Below, in pieces: positions 15,657 to 23,875 of a stretch of DNA of 64,000 nucleotides (positions are counted from its first letter, which is position 1; every line of letters begins with the position of its first letter). The DNA lies in the NCBI RefSeq assembly GCF_900129505.1, contig NZ_LT670818.1, positions 6,171,001-6,235,000 of the forward strand, in the 5' to 3' direction. This DNA is from Bradyrhizobium erythrophlei (GTDB lineage: Bacteria; Pseudomonadota; Alphaproteobacteria; Rhizobiales; Xanthobacteraceae). A model generated the notes under the pieces. The model was not told where the DNA came from, did not search any database, and saw nothing but the letters and a program-made list of their open reading frames with translations. The translations under genes and the position numbers were made by a program.

Positions 15657-16757
15657 TCAGCGGTCGGGCGATCTGCCGCCGTCGGGTGCCTTGCGCGATT
15701 GATACAATTTGACGACGCCCTGCGCCGTCTGGACGGTCAGGCGGGAAAATCTTGCTTTCAACGCGTCAAGGCGTTGCGCGGAAAGCCTGAAATCCGGCGC
15801 GCCAAGAAACAGCAGCGACATCGTGGTCTCCCACGAATAATCGAGTGACTTGGCAAAAATGACGGGCATTTCGCCGGTGCTGTCGATCAATCCCCGCTCG
15901 ATGACGTTTGCAGGCAGGGAGCACAACAAGGAGAGCGCTATGGTCACTTCCGGGAATCTATGGGACCGGGCATATTCGAGAATATCTTCCTCATGCAGAT
16001 TGCCGTATCGATGAAGCGCCGAAATGGCTTTTTTTGCGCGAAAATAGTCTGGTGACGCGGGTCCGAACACCGAGTGCAATTGGCTGGTGACGTCCCTGAC
16101 GAGAGCTCCAACTTCGGTCGCCTGGTCCGGGCGCTCCCGTTCCAGCTTCTTTCTGACTTCGTCGGAGGCTTTTGCGATCAACTGCTGGAAGATCGGCCTT
16201 GGAATGTCGCTGCGCTGGCCAAGAATCTCGATCAGGATCGAATCGCGCTCGGACCGCTTTATCAATTTGAGAAATCCCAAATCCGAAAAGCGCGCCCCGG
16301 CATTGCTCGCTACCGACTTCACGACCTCCTTGTTGCCAGCCGAAACCAGCACGTCCGTAACCGGTTCGGCGACAGAGTCCCTTTTCGATATCGCGAGAAG
16401 GTGTTGCTGACTCCCGGAGCTCGCAACCCAAACCAGGGTTCTCACGTCAACCCGCTTCGATTGCCGGAGAACGGGTTCCGCAACGAGGATCGACTTGTCG
16501 GCGGCCAACTTGTTGATGCAATTGACCGGAGCATTGTCTGTAACGGCAAGCCGTCTTGCGAGTTGCGCCCGCGCCACGACCTCGAGGTCGCGCGCGAGCC
16601 GCTCGATGATCTGTCCAAAGACCCAGACCTGGTTCTCGGAATATTGACCGGTTATCAGAACATCGGTCGTGTGCCACAACGCCCGCAACAGGCTTTCCTC
16701 AGAGCCACGCGAAATCGACTCTTCGAGCTCCTGCAAAAGCGACATGGTGCCATCCAT
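15657..16757 (-). CDS. DUF2336 domain protein
   Basis: 366 residues; an alternative start is at 16745 (MSLLQELEES). The whole chain is alpha-helical, built of HEAT-like repeats: LVWVASSGSQQHLLAIS, EVVKSVASNAGARFSDLGFLKLI and IFQQLIAKASDEVRKKLERE. This is the pattern of the alphaproteobacterial DUF2336 family, which begins with a conserved block around the LARRLAV / LAADKSILVAEPVLRQS signature. The molecular function is unknown. No signal peptide or membrane span is seen, so it is likely cytoplasmic. It has no operon partner. Confidence 0.85.
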   Translation of the reverse strand: MDGTMSLLQELEESISRGSEESLLRALWHTTDVLITGQYSENQVWVFGQIIERLARDLEVVARAQLARRLAVTDNAPVNCINKLAADKSILVAEPVLRQSKRVDVRTLVWVASSGSQQHLLAISKRDSVAEPVTDVLVSAGNKEVVKSVASNAGARFSDLGFLKLIKRSERDSILIEILGQRSDIPRPIFQQLIAKASDEVRKKLERERPDQATEVGALVRDVTSQLHSVFGPASPDYFRAKKAISALHRYGNLHEEDILEYARSHRFPEVTIALSLLCSLPANVIERGLIDSTGEMPVIFAKSLDYSWETTMSLLFLGAPDFRLSAQRLDALKARFSRLTVQTAQGVVKLYQSRKAPDGGRSPDR

Positions 16758-16887
16758 TCGGCCGCTCTAGCTGCTTCAAAAACAAATCTGAAAAACTCTC
16801 GCGGATCACGCGCGGCGATGAATATTGCCAACCAATTACCGAACTATCCGAGCCTGGCCTCCCGCGGCTGACGAGTTAGGACATTGC

Positions 16888-17145
16888 CTAATCGACCAAT
16901 CTTAGCTTGACCCGGCGAGGAGCTTCCTTTTCACATTTCTCCGCATGGAGTTTTCGCAAGCGGTCGTGTTCGTCCTGGAAATCCTGAAGCGCATGATGCA
17001 GGTCAGCTGCAGCCCGGCGCATTTGGCTTCGTATCTCACGGCGTTCAGATAAACCAAGGTGCGTCGATCCCAAATCTTCCCACGCCACCCGGAGCAATTG
17101 TTTCAGCCCGAGAATGTTTTTGGCAATCACTTCGAGTTCCGTCAT
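16888..17145 (-). CDS. small charged helical protein, unrecognised
   Basis: 85 residues from the ATG at 17145 (MTELEVIAKNIL). The frame is open upstream, but the charged coiled-coil protein begins here and AAGAGACGCGG precedes it. The residue pattern (EIRSQMRRAAADLHHALQDF, then DEHDRLRKLHAEKCEKEAPR) predicts one long helix pair with a basic end, RRVKLRLVD. No family recognised. The start choice is inference. Confidence 0.6.
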   Translation of the reverse strand: MTELEVIAKNILGLKQLLRVAWEDLGSTHLGLSERREIRSQMRRAAADLHHALQDFQDEHDRLRKLHAEKCEKEAPRRVKLRLVD

Positions 17146-17440
17146 CCGCGTCTCTTGATGACCAATAACCAAATATTCTGTGGACGGCGGCGATTCGCAA
17201 CGAATTTCGTTGAGGGGGCGTGCGCAGCAATGCAACCGTGGCGATACAGACCGGCTGAGTTTCGCGCCGCTGTGCGCTGCTCAGATAGCGACACACTAGC
17301 CAAGTTGCGCCAGGATGGCGCCCGCCGCCGCCTGGTTAACCGGCCCTCACCGCGAAGCCCAAAAGACGCACGATCCCGCGGCTGGATCGTTAAAATTTGA
17401 AGCGTATTCAATTCAGATCGCCTTGGAGTTGGAATCAGTC

Positions 17441-17776
17441 ATGAAGCATCACGACACGCCGCCGCTGCCCGTCATCGCCTTTCAAGCCATCGCCAACCTG
17501 GCGCCGTGCGATGAGGTGCCGGAGCGGGCGAGTTTCCCCTGGTATGCTTCCACCATGCTGGCCTGCGAATCCTTCGAAGTGATCCGTCTTCGTCTGGAAA
17601 AACTGCTGATCGGTGGCGATGACGCGCATCACGAGGCCCGCCTGATGGTGAGCGAGAAGGTCGACGCGATGTTCGAAGCCGGTGCGAGCCTGATGGCCGG
17701 CGCGACGCCTGCGTCCATCATCGACCGCTATCGCGAGCATGTTGCGGCGAACAGCAAACGTCTTTCGGCTATTTGA
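17441..17776 (+). CDS. conserved-looking small protein of unknown function
   Basis: 111 residues from the ATG at 17441 (MKHHDTPPLPVIAFQA), with GGAG in the leader. The middle has a motif-like run IRLRLEKLLIGGDDAHHEARLMVSEKVDAMFEAG with His pairs, and a helical end (IDRYREHVAANSKRLSAI). It may be a Bradyrhizobium-type hypothetical. Its stop overlaps the 3' end of xth, transcribed towards it, by 8 bases. Confidence 0.7.
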   Translation: MKHHDTPPLPVIAFQAIANLAPCDEVPERASFPWYASTMLACESFEVIRLRLEKLLIGGDDAHHEARLMVSEKVDAMFEAGASLMAGATPASIIDRYREHVAANSKRLSAI

Positions 17777-18539
17777 GCACGATCCACGCCGGGGCGTGGT
17801 CGCTGGCGCCTTCTTCCCCCCGGATTTCGCGATCGACGCCGGCCCTGATCAGGCGCGGTGCCAGCGCAGGGCTCAGCAGGAGGTGATCGAGCCGCAGGCC
17901 CGCATCGCGCTGCCAGCGGTTTCGCTTGTAATCCCAGAACGTGTAGATCGGCTTTTCCGGGTACGATTGCCGGATCGCGTCGCACCAGCCCTGTGCCACC
18001 AGCGATTTGAACGCGGCGCGGCTCTTCGGCTGGATCAGCGCGTCCTTGTCCCATGATCTGGTCGGGTAGATATCGAGCCCGGTCGGCGCGACGTTGTAGT
18101 CGCCCGCCAGCACGGTTGGAATCTCCTGCTTGATGAATTTCGCAGCGTGCGATTTCAGCCGCCTGAACCAGTCGAGCTTGTAGTCGAATTTCGGTCCGGG
18201 CTGTGGATTGCCGTTCGGCAAATAGAGGCTGGTAACGATGATGCCGCCCACGGCAGCCTCGATATAGCGCGCCTCGCGGTCATCGGCGTCGCCGGGCAGT
18301 TGGCTCCGGACCAGCACGGGATCGGCGTTGCGCGCCAGGATCGCGACGCCGTTCCAGGTCTTCTGTCCGCGCCAGACCGCGCCGTAGCCGGCCTTGTCGA
18401 TCGCGGCGGCCGGAAACCCGTCGTCGGTCGATTTCAGTTCCTGCAGCGCGACCACGTCGGGCTTTGCCGTGCGCAGCCAGTGCAAGAGATTGGGCAGGCG
18501 GCGGTTGACATTGTTGATGTTGAAGGTTGCGATTTTCAT
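17769..18539 (-). CDS. xth: exodeoxyribonuclease III / AP endonuclease
   Basis: 256 residues. It has the Mg-dependent endonuclease/exonuclease/phosphatase fold: first strand MKIATFNINNVNRRL, catalytic Glu in VALQELKS, GQKTWNGVAIL, GDYNVAP (D and N of the active site), RLDHLLLS and the final SDHAPAWIV with the catalytic Asp-His. It cleaves DNA at abasic sites and has 3'-5' exonuclease activity in base excision repair. Length and start agree with the family. Its 3' end overlaps a convergent small gene by 8 bases, and the Cys-rich peptide gene starts 37 bases from its 5' end on the other strand. Confidence 0.95.
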   Translation of the reverse strand: MKIATFNINNVNRRLPNLLHWLRTAKPDVVALQELKSTDDGFPAAAIDKAGYGAVWRGQKTWNGVAILARNADPVLVRSQLPGDADDREARYIEAAVGGIIVTSLYLPNGNPQPGPKFDYKLDWFRRLKSHAAKFIKQEIPTVLAGDYNVAPTGLDIYPTRSWDKDALIQPKSRAAFKSLVAQGWCDAIRQSYPEKPIYTFWDYKRNRWQRDAGLRLDHLLLSPALAPRLIRAGVDREIRGEEGASDHAPAWIVLK

Positions 18540-18576
18540 GGGCAGACTGGCGGATGCCGATCAGGGGGAGGGTAGC

Positions 18577-18801
18577 ATGCCAAAGCTGGGTTTCGCCGTT
18601 GCCGCCATCGTGCTGGGATTTTCCTCAGCCGCATTCGCGCAAGCCCTGACCGCCGAAGATCAGGCGGCCTGCAAGGCGGATTTTGAAAAATACTGCAAAG
18701 GCACCGTCCCCGGCGGCGGCCGCATCATCGCCTGCCTGAACAAGCAGTACGCCGAACTCGCCGCGCCGTGCAAGAAAGTGCTCGACGCGCAGAAAAAGTA
18801 G
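18577..18801 (+). CDS. small exported cysteine-rich repeat protein
   Basis: 74 residues from the ATG at 18577, preceded by GGGGGAGGGTAGC. A signal peptide (MPKLGFAVAAIVLGFSSAAFA) is followed by ALTAEDQAACKADFEKYCKG..IACLNKQYAELAAPCKKVL: four cysteines in a C-x6-C, C-x12-C like spacing, characteristic of the cysteine-rich repeat (GLG1-like) family common in alphaproteobacteria. It would be a periplasmic peptide stabilised by two disulfides. The function is unknown. It diverges from xth. Confidence 0.85.
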   Translation: MPKLGFAVAAIVLGFSSAAFAQALTAEDQAACKADFEKYCKGTVPGGGRIIACLNKQYAELAAPCKKVLDAQKK

Positions 18802-18807
18802 GAAGCG

Positions 18808-20031
18808 CTAGCTTGCGGCGGTGGCCGGGCTGGTTGCCGCGGCGGCGGGTTGGGCTACGGCCCCGGCGGCCGCGCCGCCTTTGTAGACCCGCGTATAGCG
18901 CGGGCCGAGGCTGGTCAGCACTTCGTAGCCGATGGTGCCGAAATGGTGCGCGAGTTCGTCGACCGTGATGCCCTCGCCAATCAGCGTCGCCATGTGGCCG
19001 CGCCGCGCCGCGTTCTTTTCGAGATCGGTGATGTCGACGGCGATCAGGTCCATCGAGACGCGGCCCGCGATCGGGCAGCGCTTGCCGGCGACGATCACCT
19101 CGGCGCCGCGGGTGCCGTCGTTGCTGCCGCCAGCGCGGAAATAGCCGTCGGCATAGCCGGCGGAGACGATCGCGAGTTTTGTGGGTCGCCGCGCGGTCCA
19201 GGTTCCGCCATAGCCGACGGTCTCGCCCTTATCGATCGAGCGGAGCTGCACGATGCGGGCCTTGAGGTCGACCACGCCCTGCATCGGGTTGTCGGCTTCC
19301 GGCGTCGGATTGATGCCGTAGAGCGCCGCCCCCGGCCGCACCAGGTCGAACTGGAACTGGGCGCCAAGGAAGACGCCCGACGAATTCGCCAGTGAGGCCG
19401 GCACGCCGGAGAACAGGCTGGCGATCTCGCGGAAGGTCGCAAGCTGCCTGGCGTTCTGCGGATGATGGAGCGCTTCGGCGCAGGCGAGGTGGCTCATGAC
19501 CAGCGTGATGCCGTGGTCGCCGGCATTGATCCGGGGGATGATGCCCTGGGCTTCCGTGATGGTCAGGCCGAGGCGGTTCATGCCGGTGTCGATATGGATG
19601 CCCGCGCCGCCCTCCCAGCCCGAGCGCCGGCAGAACACGTCCCATTCGGCGAGTTCGTTGAGATCGCCGATCACGGGCCTGGCGTTAATCTTGGCGTAGG
19701 CGTCGCCGCAATTCTGGAAGAAGCTGTCGAGCACATAGATGGCGGCCTGCGGCAAGGCGGCGCGTGCGGCGCGGGCCTCGTCCAGGGTAGCGACGAAAAA
19801 CGTCTTGCAGCCGGCGCCGGCCAGCGCGCTGGCGACCGGCGCGAGGCCGCAGCCATAGGCGTTCGCCTTGATTACCCCGGCGCATTCGGCCGGCACCGCC
19901 ATCTTCTCGAGTTTGCGCCAGTTGGCGACGATGGCGTCGAGATCGACGGTCAAGACGCCGGTGGCCGCCGCCTGGCTGGCTTCGGGCGAAAGCAGGTCGC
20001 TGACCGGTTTCGGGGCGGAGGCGATGTTCAT
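18808..20031 (-). CDS. alr: alanine racemase
   Basis: 407 residues. It interconverts L- and D-alanine for peptidoglycan. The PLP lysine is Lys55 in VIKANAYGCG; GINPTPEADNPM, GYGGTWTARRPTKLAIV, GYADGYFR and RVSMDLIAVDIT follow the alr order. The catalytic Tyr is in GETVGYGGTW. The last 25 residues after PRYTRVYKGG are Ala-rich and dispensable-looking. The gene is 49 bases downstream of dnaB on the same strand. In related genomes alr sits between dnaB and radA; here about 7 kb of accessory genes separate alr from radA. Confidence 0.96.
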   Translation of the reverse strand: MNIASAPKPVSDLLSPEASQAAATGVLTVDLDAIVANWRKLEKMAVPAECAGVIKANAYGCGLAPVASALAGAGCKTFFVATLDEARAARAALPQAAIYVLDSFFQNCGDAYAKINARPVIGDLNELAEWDVFCRRSGWEGGAGIHIDTGMNRLGLTITEAQGIIPRINAGDHGITLVMSHLACAEALHHPQNARQLATFREIASLFSGVPASLANSSGVFLGAQFQFDLVRPGAALYGINPTPEADNPMQGVVDLKARIVQLRSIDKGETVGYGGTWTARRPTKLAIVSAGYADGYFRAGGSNDGTRGAEVIVAGKRCPIAGRVSMDLIAVDITDLEKNAARRGHMATLIGEGITVDELAHHFGTIGYEVLTSLGPRYTRVYKGGAAAGAVAQPAAAATSPATAAS

Positions 20032-20080
20032 GCCGCCGTTTTACGCGCCACGACGCGGCGGTTCAACCGGGCAGGACCCG

Positions 20081-21583
20081 TTAATAGCCGCGATCCGGCA
20101 CTTGGCCGTCGGGGGCGAGGTCGCCGAAGCGGGTGACGTTGGCCTCGAAGTGCAAGTCGACGGTGCCGGTCGGGCCGTGACGCTGCTTGCCGATGATGAC
20201 TTCGGCCTTGCCGTGCGCGAGGTCCATTTCGGTCTGCCACTTCTCGTATTCCGGCGTGCCCGCGCGGGGCTCCTTGTTGGCGAGGTAATATTCCTCGCGG
20301 TACACGAACATCACGACGTCGGCGTCCTGTTCGATCGAGCCGGATTCGCGCAAGTCCGACAGTTGCGGACGCTTGTCGTCGCGGTTTTCCACCTGGCGCG
20401 ACAGCTGCGACAGCGCGATCACGGGAACGTTGAGTTCTTTCGCCAGCGCCTTCAGGTTGGTCGTGATCTCCGTGACCTCCTGCACGCGGTTGTCGTTGCC
20501 GCGCTTTCCCGAGCCTTGCAAAAGCTGGATGTAGTCGATCACGATGAGGTCGAGCCCCTTCTGCCGCTTTAGCCGCCGCGCCCGCGCGGTGAGCTGCGAA
20601 ATCGACAGGCCGCCGGTTTCGTCGACATAGAACGGCAGCGACTGCAGCTCGATCGAATAATCGCGGATCTTTTCGAAATCTACTTCGGTGATGCCGCCGC
20701 GGCGGATCAAACTGGAGGAAATGCCGGTGCGCTCGGCGATGATACGGGTGGCGAGCTGTTCGGCCGACATTTCGCAGGAGAAGAAGCCGACAATGCCGCC
20801 ATTGATCGACTTCATGGTGCCGTCGGGCTGAACCTCGGCGCGGTGCGCCCTGGCGACGTTAAAGGCGATGTTGGTGGCGAGCGCGGTCTTGCCCATGCCC
20901 GGACGGCCTGCCAGGACGATGAGGTCGGAAGGCTGCAGGCCGCCCATCTTGGTGTCGAGGTCGCGCAGGCCGGTGGCAATGCCGGAGAGCTTGCCGTCGC
21001 GCTGGAACGCTTTGGCGGCCATGTCGACGGCTACCGTCAGCGCCTGGGAAAAGCGCTGGAAACCGCCGTCGTAACGGCCGGACTCCGCCAGTTCGTAAAG
21101 CCGTCGCTCGGCATCCTCGATCTGCGCCCGCGGCGCGAAATCCACCGGCGCCTCATAGGCGACGTTGACCATGTCCTCGCCGATCCCGATCAGATCGCGG
21201 CGCAGCGACAATTCATAAACGGTACGTCCGTAATCCTGGGCGTTGATGATGGTGGTGGCCTCGGCGGCGAGGCGTGCGAGGTATTGGCCGACCGTCATGC
21301 CGCCGATGTCGGTGTCCGCGGGGAGGAAGGTCTTCAGCGTGACGGGGGTGGCGACCTTGCCCATCCGAATCAGGCTGCCCGCGGTCTCGTAGATCGTCAG
21401 GTGAAGCGGCTCGAAGAAGTGTTTCGGCTCCAGAAAGTCCGATACCCGATAAAAAGCGTCGTTGTTGACCAGTATAGCGCCGAGCAGGGCCTGTTCCGCC
21501 TCGATATTGTGCGGCGCGCTCCGATAGGCTGGAGTTCCGGCGTCGGGAGCGAGTTTCAGGACGTTCGAATCAAGTGCAGCCAT
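20081..21583 (-). CDS. dnaB: replicative DNA helicase
   Basis: 500 residues. The N-terminal helical domain (PHNIEAEQALLGAILVNNDAF) is followed by a RecA-like ATPase: Walker A LAGRPGMGKTAL, Walker B LIVIDYIQLLQG, and ISQLTARARRLKRQK and SQLSRQVENRDDKRPQLSDLRESGSIEQD in the usual order. DnaB is the hexameric helicase that unwinds the fork. The C-terminal KQRHGPTGTVDLHFEA is family-typical. A palindrome GTTCGTGGAAC lies 11 bases before the start codon in the leader. Confidence 0.97.
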   Translation of the reverse strand: MAALDSNVLKLAPDAGTPAYRSAPHNIEAEQALLGAILVNNDAFYRVSDFLEPKHFFEPLHLTIYETAGSLIRMGKVATPVTLKTFLPADTDIGGMTVGQYLARLAAEATTIINAQDYGRTVYELSLRRDLIGIGEDMVNVAYEAPVDFAPRAQIEDAERRLYELAESGRYDGGFQRFSQALTVAVDMAAKAFQRDGKLSGIATGLRDLDTKMGGLQPSDLIVLAGRPGMGKTALATNIAFNVARAHRAEVQPDGTMKSINGGIVGFFSCEMSAEQLATRIIAERTGISSSLIRRGGITEVDFEKIRDYSIELQSLPFYVDETGGLSISQLTARARRLKRQKGLDLIVIDYIQLLQGSGKRGNDNRVQEVTEITTNLKALAKELNVPVIALSQLSRQVENRDDKRPQLSDLRESGSIEQDADVVMFVYREEYYLANKEPRAGTPEYEKWQTEMDLAHGKAEVIIGKQRHGPTGTVDLHFEANVTRFGDLAPDGQVPDRGY

Positions 21584-21879
21584 GGTGCTCGAGTGTTCGT
21601 GGAACTTGGGCGGATACGGGGCGGCGATAAAGCGCCTGTCCTAGGGCAAGCGGAAGCGCCGTGACGCCTTATGCACGATTCACACAATGGGTGTTGGGAT
21701 TTCCCGATGCTGTGGCGCAATGGAGCTTGACGGGTTTCCGCCCTGCCAACCTGCCGGCCGGCGTCGTCCGGCGCTCGAAAATCCCGGGAATATGACGGGC
21801 GCGGACTGAACCTTATCCCGCCCCGGAGATACCCATCCTAGAGGCAGAGGCCAGTCCGGGACCCGCGATCTCCGCTGGT
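21584..21879. other. non-coding spacer upstream of dnaB
   Basis: About 296 bases with no supportable gene; the dnaB promoter should lie here. I see no clear regulatory site beyond the short palindrome in the dnaB leader. Confidence 0.4.
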
Positions 21880-22002
21880 TCAGATCAGGACGAGGTAGAT
21901 CAGCGCGATCACGGCCGCGCCGACACTGGCTGCGATCAGGGCGTAGTCGGTGCCGAGGTCACCCTTCGGGCCGAACGGAGATTGGCAGGTTCTCTGGGCC
22001 AT
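21880..22002 (-). CDS. 40-residue single-pass membrane protein, Flp-pilin-like core
   Basis: From the ATG at 22002 to the TGA at 21880: MAQRTCQSPFGPKGDLG, then TDYALIAASVGAAVIALIYLVLI. The second part is a 20-residue membrane helix carrying a D-Y-A-L-I-A-A block like the E-Y-A/G-L-I-A-A block of Flp pilins, but the chain lacks the usual tail. No strong SD. Codons are biased like real genes. Call as small membrane peptide; the pilin comparison is inference. Confidence 0.5.
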   Translation of the reverse strand: MAQRTCQSPFGPKGDLGTDYALIAASVGAAVIALIYLVLI

Positions 22003-22136
22003 GGCGGAAGCTTTAGGATAGTCCGCCGGGTCTTTCTGTGAAGCACCTCACATCCGACCGGTGATGTTTGCGGCATGGTGGGGAACAGACGGCAGATTTC
22101 CGGATTGGTAGTGGGGCGTTTTGGCAAGGACAGGCA

Positions 22137-22343
22137 ATGGGCCGGCGGCTTCAAATTTGGCGATCAGGGGACGGCGAGCGACGCTGGCTGTCGATGCTGG
22201 TCGACGCCATGGAAGAAGTGTCGCGCCCGGAAATCCGGAAGATTCCCTGCGATCCGCGGATCGTGATCGCGCTTCGCGCCCAGCTGGCGCGCCCGGCCTC
22301 GCCGTATCCTTACGGCATCTCGAAATTCAGCCTGCGGAACTAG
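22137..22343 (+). CDS. small hypothetical protein
   Basis: 68 residues from the ATG at 22137 (MGRRLQIWRSGDGERRW), with AAGGA seven bases upstream. The chain continues LSMLVDAMEEVSRPEIRKI, PCDPRIVIALRAQLARP and SPYPYGISKFSLRN. No domain recognised. The codon use matches neighbours. It ends 10 bases before the stop of cfa on the other strand, converging on it. Confidence 0.5.
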   Translation: MGRRLQIWRSGDGERRWLSMLVDAMEEVSRPEIRKIPCDPRIVIALRAQLARPASPYPYGISKFSLRN

Positions 22344-22353
22344 TTTCCCGGCC

Positions 22354-23598
22354 TTACTCCCCGGCGATCTGCAGCCGCGGCCGCTGGCCGCGCTCGATGC
22401 CGCGCAGCTTCGTCTCTTCGTGGCCGATGTAATCGCGCGTCATCGGCACCACGCCCTGGCGCTTGGTGAGCTGGATCTGGAAGTTCATCATGTTCTGCTT
22501 GCGGAACGACATCTCGGAGCAGGCGAGGTAAAACTCCCACATCCGCGCAAAGCGCTCGTCATAGAGCTGCACCGCTTCCTCACGCCGGGCCATGAAGCGC
22601 TGACGCCAGGCTTTCAGGGTTTCGGCGTAATGCAACCGCAGGATTTCGGTGTCGCACACCAAAAGTCCGGCGCGCTCGATCGCGGGCATCACCTCGGAAA
22701 GCGCCGGGATGTAGCCGCCGGGGAAGATATATTTCGCGATCCAGGGATTGGTGGCATCAGGTCCCTCGGATCGGCCGATCGAGTGCAACAGCATCACGCC
22801 ATCGTCGGTGAGAAGTTCGGCGCAGCGCCTGAAATAGGTCTCATAGAAGTCGACGCCGACATGCTCGAACATGCCCACCGACACGATGCGGTCGAACGGC
22901 CCGGTGACGTCGCGATAGTCCTCGAGGAAAAATTTCGCCGTCAGGTTCTTCTCGGCGGCACGCGCGTTCGCCACCTGCAATTGTTCGGTCGACAGCGTGA
23001 TGCCGGTGACGTTGGCGCCGGTCATCTCGGCCAGATAGAGGCTAAGTCCGCCCCAGCCGCAGCCGATGTCGAGCACGCGATTACCGTGCTCGATCAGCAG
23101 CTTCGCGGCAAGATGGCGCTTCTTGGCGAGCTGGGCATCGTCAAGGGTTGCGTCCGGCGTTTCAAAATAGGCGCAGCTGTATTGCTTGTCGGCGTCCAGG
23201 AAGAGGGAATACAGCCGCCCGTCGAGATCGTAGTGATGCGCGACGTTGTCTTTCGAGCGGTCGCGCGGATTGAACTGCCGGACGTGCCTGACGAGATAGC
23301 GCAGCCACCACTGCAGCTTGGCCCAGCGCGGCAGAATGTCGGGCTGGTCCATCAGGATCGCCAGCGCATCCGCAATCGTGCCGTTCTCGACGACGAAGCT
23401 GCCTTCCATGTAGACTTCGCCGAGCGCAAGTTCGGGATTGAGGAGCACCCTGCGTTCGGCGTCAGCGGTCAAAAAGCGAACGGACACCGGCTGGCCGGTT
23501 CCATCGCCGCAGCTAAATTTCGCCCCGCTCGCAGTGGTAAAATTCATCGCACCGCGGCGAATGAACTGCTGCAGGAAATAACGCAACAAACGGTCCAT
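22354..23598 (-). CDS. cfa: cyclopropane-fatty-acyl-phospholipid synthase
   Basis: 414 residues from the ATG at 23598 (MDRLLRYFLQQFIRRG). The enzyme adds a methylene bridge from SAM across cis double bonds of phospholipid acyl chains at the inner membrane. The SAM-binding loop is VLDIGCGWGGLSLYLAE; the family signature includes NVAHHYDLDGRLYSLFLD, YSCAYFETPDATLDDAQLAK, ITLSTEQLQVANARA, IVSVGMFEHVGVD and FPGGYIPALSE. The final third is typical (WEFYLACSEMSFRKQNMMNF). The upstream frame extends far without family features, so this start is preferred. It may act on lipid unsaturated by the desaturase at 28.7 kb. Confidence 0.95.
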   Translation of the reverse strand: MDRLLRYFLQQFIRRGAMNFTTASGAKFSCGDGTGQPVSVRFLTADAERRVLLNPELALGEVYMEGSFVVENGTIADALAILMDQPDILPRWAKLQWWLRYLVRHVRQFNPRDRSKDNVAHHYDLDGRLYSLFLDADKQYSCAYFETPDATLDDAQLAKKRHLAAKLLIEHGNRVLDIGCGWGGLSLYLAEMTGANVTGITLSTEQLQVANARAAEKNLTAKFFLEDYRDVTGPFDRIVSVGMFEHVGVDFYETYFRRCAELLTDDGVMLLHSIGRSEGPDATNPWIAKYIFPGGYIPALSEVMPAIERAGLLVCDTEILRLHYAETLKAWRQRFMARREEAVQLYDERFARMWEFYLACSEMSFRKQNMMNFQIQLTKRQGVVPMTRDYIGHEETKLRGIERGQRPRLQIAGE

Positions 23599-23875
23599 CG
23601 AAACCACCAAACTGAGCGATCCCAACGAGCTAACGCACCGGCCGTCACTCGACGCATTCGGGACCAGATGATCCCTTCTGCCACCCATTAATAATAGGGA
23701 TGATGAAACGCGCGCGCTAGTGCGTTGTTCACAAAGCGGATATTCCAGAATGGAACGCTCACGCGGTTGCGCCATAAGCGTGCTTCCATTCGCGGGATAA
23801 TCGGCTAAAAGGTGACCGCCGCCGCTGCCCGGTTTGGGGCCGCTGGAAGCGATTTCCATATCCGGAGAACAGGGC
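23599..23875. other. divergent spacer between cfa and a cytochrome-like gene
   Basis: 277 bases. An inverted repeat GAATGGAA (23748-23755) / TTCCATTC (23784-23791) lies near the middle, spaced by 28 bases, with partial pairing inside it; it could be an operator or hairpin. No gene seen. Confidence 0.4.

Noticed and set aside
22420..23691. 423-codon plus-strand frame opposite cfa
   Set aside because: Antisense shadow of cfa; composition is His/Asp/Gly-rich with no domain.
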